From positions 1-6,982 of the forward strand of contig NZ_CAKVKB010000155.1 of assembly GCF_934754915.1 (NCBI RefSeq): a stretch of DNA of 6,982 bases. The letters are read 5' to 3'. The first letter of the stretch is position 1, and every line of letters begins with the position of its first letter. Under the pieces are notes generated by a model. That model saw only the letters and a list, made by a program, of their open reading frames with translations, was not told the DNA's origin and did no database searches. This document shows, one piece after another, positions 4,946-6,982 of this stretch. The stretch comes from an uncultured Clostridium sp. (lineage in GTDB: Bacteria; Bacillota; Clostridia; Clostridiales; Clostridiaceae). Position numbers and translations under genes: made by a program.

Positions 4946-6646
4946 ATGAAAAAAATTGTATTTGTAGCACATGAATTTGGATTATATCCAGGACACGGTG
5001 GTATAGCAAGTTATTTATATCAACTAGTATCGTTAATATTAAAAATGTATAGCAATGAATATGAAGTGTATATATTGGCATCTGTATTTGATAAAGATTG
5101 TGAATTATTGAAAGAAAGTAATTTTCATATATATAAAATTATAGAAGGAAATTATAATCAACAAGGATTATCTGTATTGAAAATTTTAAAAAGTATAAAG
5201 CCTAATTATGTAGAAGTAGCTGAATTTTTAGGATTAGGATTAGAATCATTATTATATAGGAGTGAATATGGTAATGAACTTGAAAATACTATTTTTATAA
5301 CTAATAACCATACAGCATCTAGAGAATGTTTTGAATGGAGCTCGAAATTACCGATAAGTTTAGCACCTTATCATATTCAAGAAGCGCATCAAAGAGAAAA
5401 ACTTCAAATGGTTTTGTCTGATATGAATGAATCACCATCAAATTTTCTTTCAAAATATGTAGCTAAAAATTATTGTTTATCATCGGTTGAAACTATGAGA
5501 CATCCAGTAGATATTAAAATAGAATCAAAAGATGCATTAGTGCATGATGTAGATGCAACAATTGACACAAGCAGATATAAAGACAAATTTGTTATAAGTT
5601 GTATTAGTAGAGTAGAAGGACGAAAAAATCAAAATGGTTTAGTTAATGCTTTTATTGAATTTTGTAAAAAAACAAAATCAAATTCAATTCTTATATTAGC
5701 AGGAAATTCATCTATAAATGCAATTACTGGTCAAGATGAAAAGTTAGAGTTGTATAAAAATATTCCTCCAGAATACAGGAGTAATATAGAAATTTATGAT
5801 TTTATGGGAAAAAAAGGAAAAAAAATGATTTCTTCTATATCTGATGTTGCAGTACTTGCATCTCCATTTGAAAATTTTCCAGTAGCTATGACTGAATATG
5901 TTTATCAGGGTATTCCAGTTATTGCTTCTATATATAGTGGTTGTTATGATTTTATGTCAGGTTGTGAATTAATAACAGCATTTAATCCTTTTAGAGAGAA
6001 TCAATTAGAGGAGTCTATAGAAAAGTTTTATAAATTAGGAAAAAGTGAACGAAAAAAAATAGCTAATATACAATTAGAAAATTTAAAAAAATTAGTGGAT
6101 CCTGAAAATTCAGTTAAATTTAAATTGGATACATATTCAAAAGTAAAGAATAAATCTAAAGAAATAGTGAATGAGGTCAATGATATACTATACATTAATG
6201 AAAAGAATATTTTTAATAGTATTTCTAATGAGCTGATAAAAACAAAAGTTAACATTGTATTAGGAATTGATGAGAAACACAGTGATGAATTAGAGAATTG
6301 TTTTGAAAAATTAATTAGCAATATTAATGGAAAAGCAGCTATAGCAGTTGGAAATATGGATATTGACTATGATATTCAAGGCGCATTAATTAATAATAAA
6401 GTTTTAGTTTTAAAAGATATTATTATAGAGGAAAAAGATGTGAATAGAATGATGTTTCAATTTATAGCTGATGAATTAATAAAACTTAATTTTTACTATA
6501 TTCCTATATACAATATATATGGAGAAAATAATTCAAAGAAAAAGCAGAGTAAAGAAAAGAATTCAACTTATGTAGATATATGTAAGGTTTTATTGAATGA
6601 GATTTTTTATAAAAAGAATGCTATAAATTTGGAGGAATATATATGA
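4946..6646 (+). CDS. GT4-type glycosyltransferase with unrecognised C-terminal extension
   Basis: Cytoplasmic or membrane-associated glycosyltransferase of the GT-B fold, expected to transfer a sugar from a nucleotide sugar to the growing lipid-linked glycan. The N-terminal Rossmann part starts KKIVFVAHEFG and has the glycine-rich HGGIASYLYQL (17-27). The C-terminal Rossmann part has ISRVEGRKNQNGLVNAF (220-236) and the family E-x7-E motif, Glu309 to Glu317, in ENFPVAMTE. The GT-B fold should end near residue 400. Residues about 400-566 are extra: a Lys/Glu-rich linker, a hydrophobic-patterned segment around 433-520, and a KKKQSKEK patch near 531-538. I recognise no domain there. The total of 566 residues is well above the usual 350-400. 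GGAGAGG (4931-4937) lies 8 bases before the ATG. The stop overlaps the next start by ATGA. The family is firm, the sugar and linkage unknown. Confidence 0.87.
   Translation: MKKIVFVAHEFGLYPGHGGIASYLYQLVSLILKMYSNEYEVYILASVFDKDCELLKESNFHIYKIIEGNYNQQGLSVLKILKSIKPNYVEVAEFLGLGLESLLYRSEYGNELENTIFITNNHTASRECFEWSSKLPISLAPYHIQEAHQREKLQMVLSDMNESPSNFLSKYVAKNYCLSSVETMRHPVDIKIESKDALVHDVDATIDTSRYKDKFVISCISRVEGRKNQNGLVNAFIEFCKKTKSNSILILAGNSSINAITGQDEKLELYKNIPPEYRSNIEIYDFMGKKGKKMISSISDVAVLASPFENFPVAMTEYVYQGIPVIASIYSGCYDFMSGCELITAFNPFRENQLEESIEKFYKLGKSERKKIANIQLENLKKLVDPENSVKFKLDTYSKVKNKSKEIVNEVNDILYINEKNIFNSISNELIKTKVNIVLGIDEKHSDELENCFEKLISNINGKAAIAVGNMDIDYDIQGALINNKVLVLKDIIIEEKDVNRMMFQFIADELIKLNFYYIPIYNIYGENNSKKKQSKEKNSTYVDICKVLLNEIFYKKNAINLEEYI
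6631..6635 (+). promoter_or_regulatory. Ribosome binding site for the WavE-like gene, inside the upstream gene
   Basis: GGAGG lies 7 bases before ATG 6643 and within the last codons of the glycosyltransferase gene. Together with the ATGA overlap (start 6643-6645, stop 6644-6646) it points to coupled translation. Confidence 0.75.
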
Positions 6647-6982
6647 TAAAAAAAATATGTATTTTATTGCATGGACCATTTCATGAAAATGCATATGTAG
6701 AAATATTTAATAGAATTTCAAAGATAAAAAAAGAATTATTAAAATCAATATCAATAATTGTAGTTTGCTATGTTTCTGATTATGAAAGAACAGTTAATAT
6801 TATGAAAAATATTAATGATATAAATATAAAAATAGTAAAAGTTAAAGATGTTGTTAATCCAGGATTTTTTAATATAAATAGACAGATAGTATCTGTTAGA
6901 ACTGGATTAAAGAATATAGAAGTAGATTGTTTTGTTGTAAAATTAAGAAATGACCAATATATTAATTTTATTAAATTAATTA
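6643..6982 (+). CDS. WavE-like polysaccharide synthesis protein, 3' end outside the window
   Basis: The first 113 codons of a gene that continues past the right edge. The product begins MIKKICILLHGPFHE, a beta-strand followed by a loop as in nucleotide-sugar-binding folds. Near residues 75-108 it has NINRQIVSVRTGLKNIE and then VVKLRNDQYI. This N-x-x-R-Q-I ... K-L-R-x-D pattern is the hallmark of the WavE family, named from Vibrio cholerae lipopolysaccharide core synthesis and found in many capsule and O-antigen loci. The family is probably of glycosyltransferase type, with the R-N-D acidic residue in the position of a metal-binding Asp, though I know of little biochemical proof. No signal peptide is seen. 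It overlaps the upstream glycosyltransferase gene by four bases. Length and completeness cannot be judged. Confidence 0.75.
   Translation, partial: MIKKICILLHGPFHENAYVEIFNRISKIKKELLKSISIIVVCYVSDYERTVNIMKNINDINIKIVKVKDVVNPGFFNINRQIVSVRTGLKNIEVDCFVVKLRNDQYINFIKLI

Noticed and set aside
4890..5081. Minus-strand open frame of 63 codons
   Set aside because: It is antisense to the gap and the start of the glycosyltransferase gene, has no ribosome site or recognisable domain, and its Ile/Leu/Tyr/His-rich product is typical of reading AT-rich DNA backwards.
5809..5825. A7-GG-A8 tract in the glycosyltransferase gene as a slippage or phase-variation site
   Set aside because: The frame is intact through it (MGKKGKKM), and similar A8 runs occur at 6052-6059 and 6648-6655. 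Such runs are common by chance in DNA this AT-rich.
6028..6321. Minus-strand open frame of 97 codons
   Set aside because: It lies wholly antisense within the glycosyltransferase gene. Its Phe/Ser/Leu-rich product mirrors the Lys/Glu-rich coding strand and shows no motif.
1..6982. CRISPR arrays, tRNA or rRNA genes, insertion sequences, toxin-antitoxin or defence genes
   Set aside because: I found no regularly spaced repeats, no tRNA-like cloverleaf, no transposase or terminal inverted repeats, and no defence-type domains; genes fill nearly the whole window.

Overview
The window is a stretch of a surface-polysaccharide (capsule or cell-wall glycan) biosynthesis and export locus from an AT-rich bacterium. 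All genes are on the + strand. The bias to A/T-ending codons, AGA for arginine, and strong purine-rich Shine-Dalgarno sites (a full AGGAGGT at 3014-3020) suggest a low-GC Firmicute, most likely of the Clostridia. This is inferred from composition and protein style; no taxonomic marker is present. The first ~60 bases are different: about 68% GC (41 of 60 bases by hand count), against about 33% in the next 60. They look like foreign sequence joined to the locus, probably an assembly or library chimera.

Layout. (1) 1-62: GC-rich segment that does not match the rest. (2) 144-1700: an ABC-2 permease (Wzm/TagG type) and its ATPase (Wzt/TagH type), which together would export an undecaprenyl-linked glycan. 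(3) 1732-4845: five tightly packed genes, namely a small GDPD-fold phosphodiesterase-like protein, a beta-phosphoglucomutase-type HAD protein, a divergent nucleotidyltransferase-like protein, a small cupin, and a second nucleotidyltransferase with intact motifs. (4) 4846-4945: the only sizeable gap, holding an imperfect hairpin and several AT-rich promoter-like hexamers. (5) 4946-6982: a 566-residue GT4-type glycosyltransferase with a C-terminal extension I do not recognise, overlapping by ATGA the start of a WavE-like protein cut by the window edge.

How it fits together. The HAD, nucleotidyltransferase, cupin and GDPD-like genes look like a cassette that makes or modifies a nucleotide-activated building block (sugar, polyol or other phosphorylated group). 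The GT4 enzyme and perhaps the WavE-like protein would add units to the lipid-linked glycan, and the ABC pair would flip it across the membrane. The ATPase lacks the C-terminal glycan-binding domain of long Wzt proteins, so export is probably not gated by recognition of a terminal modification. The least explained part is the 1732-4845 cassette, especially the two paralogous nucleotidyltransferase-like proteins on either side of the cupin, one of which has lost the signature nucleotide-binding loop.
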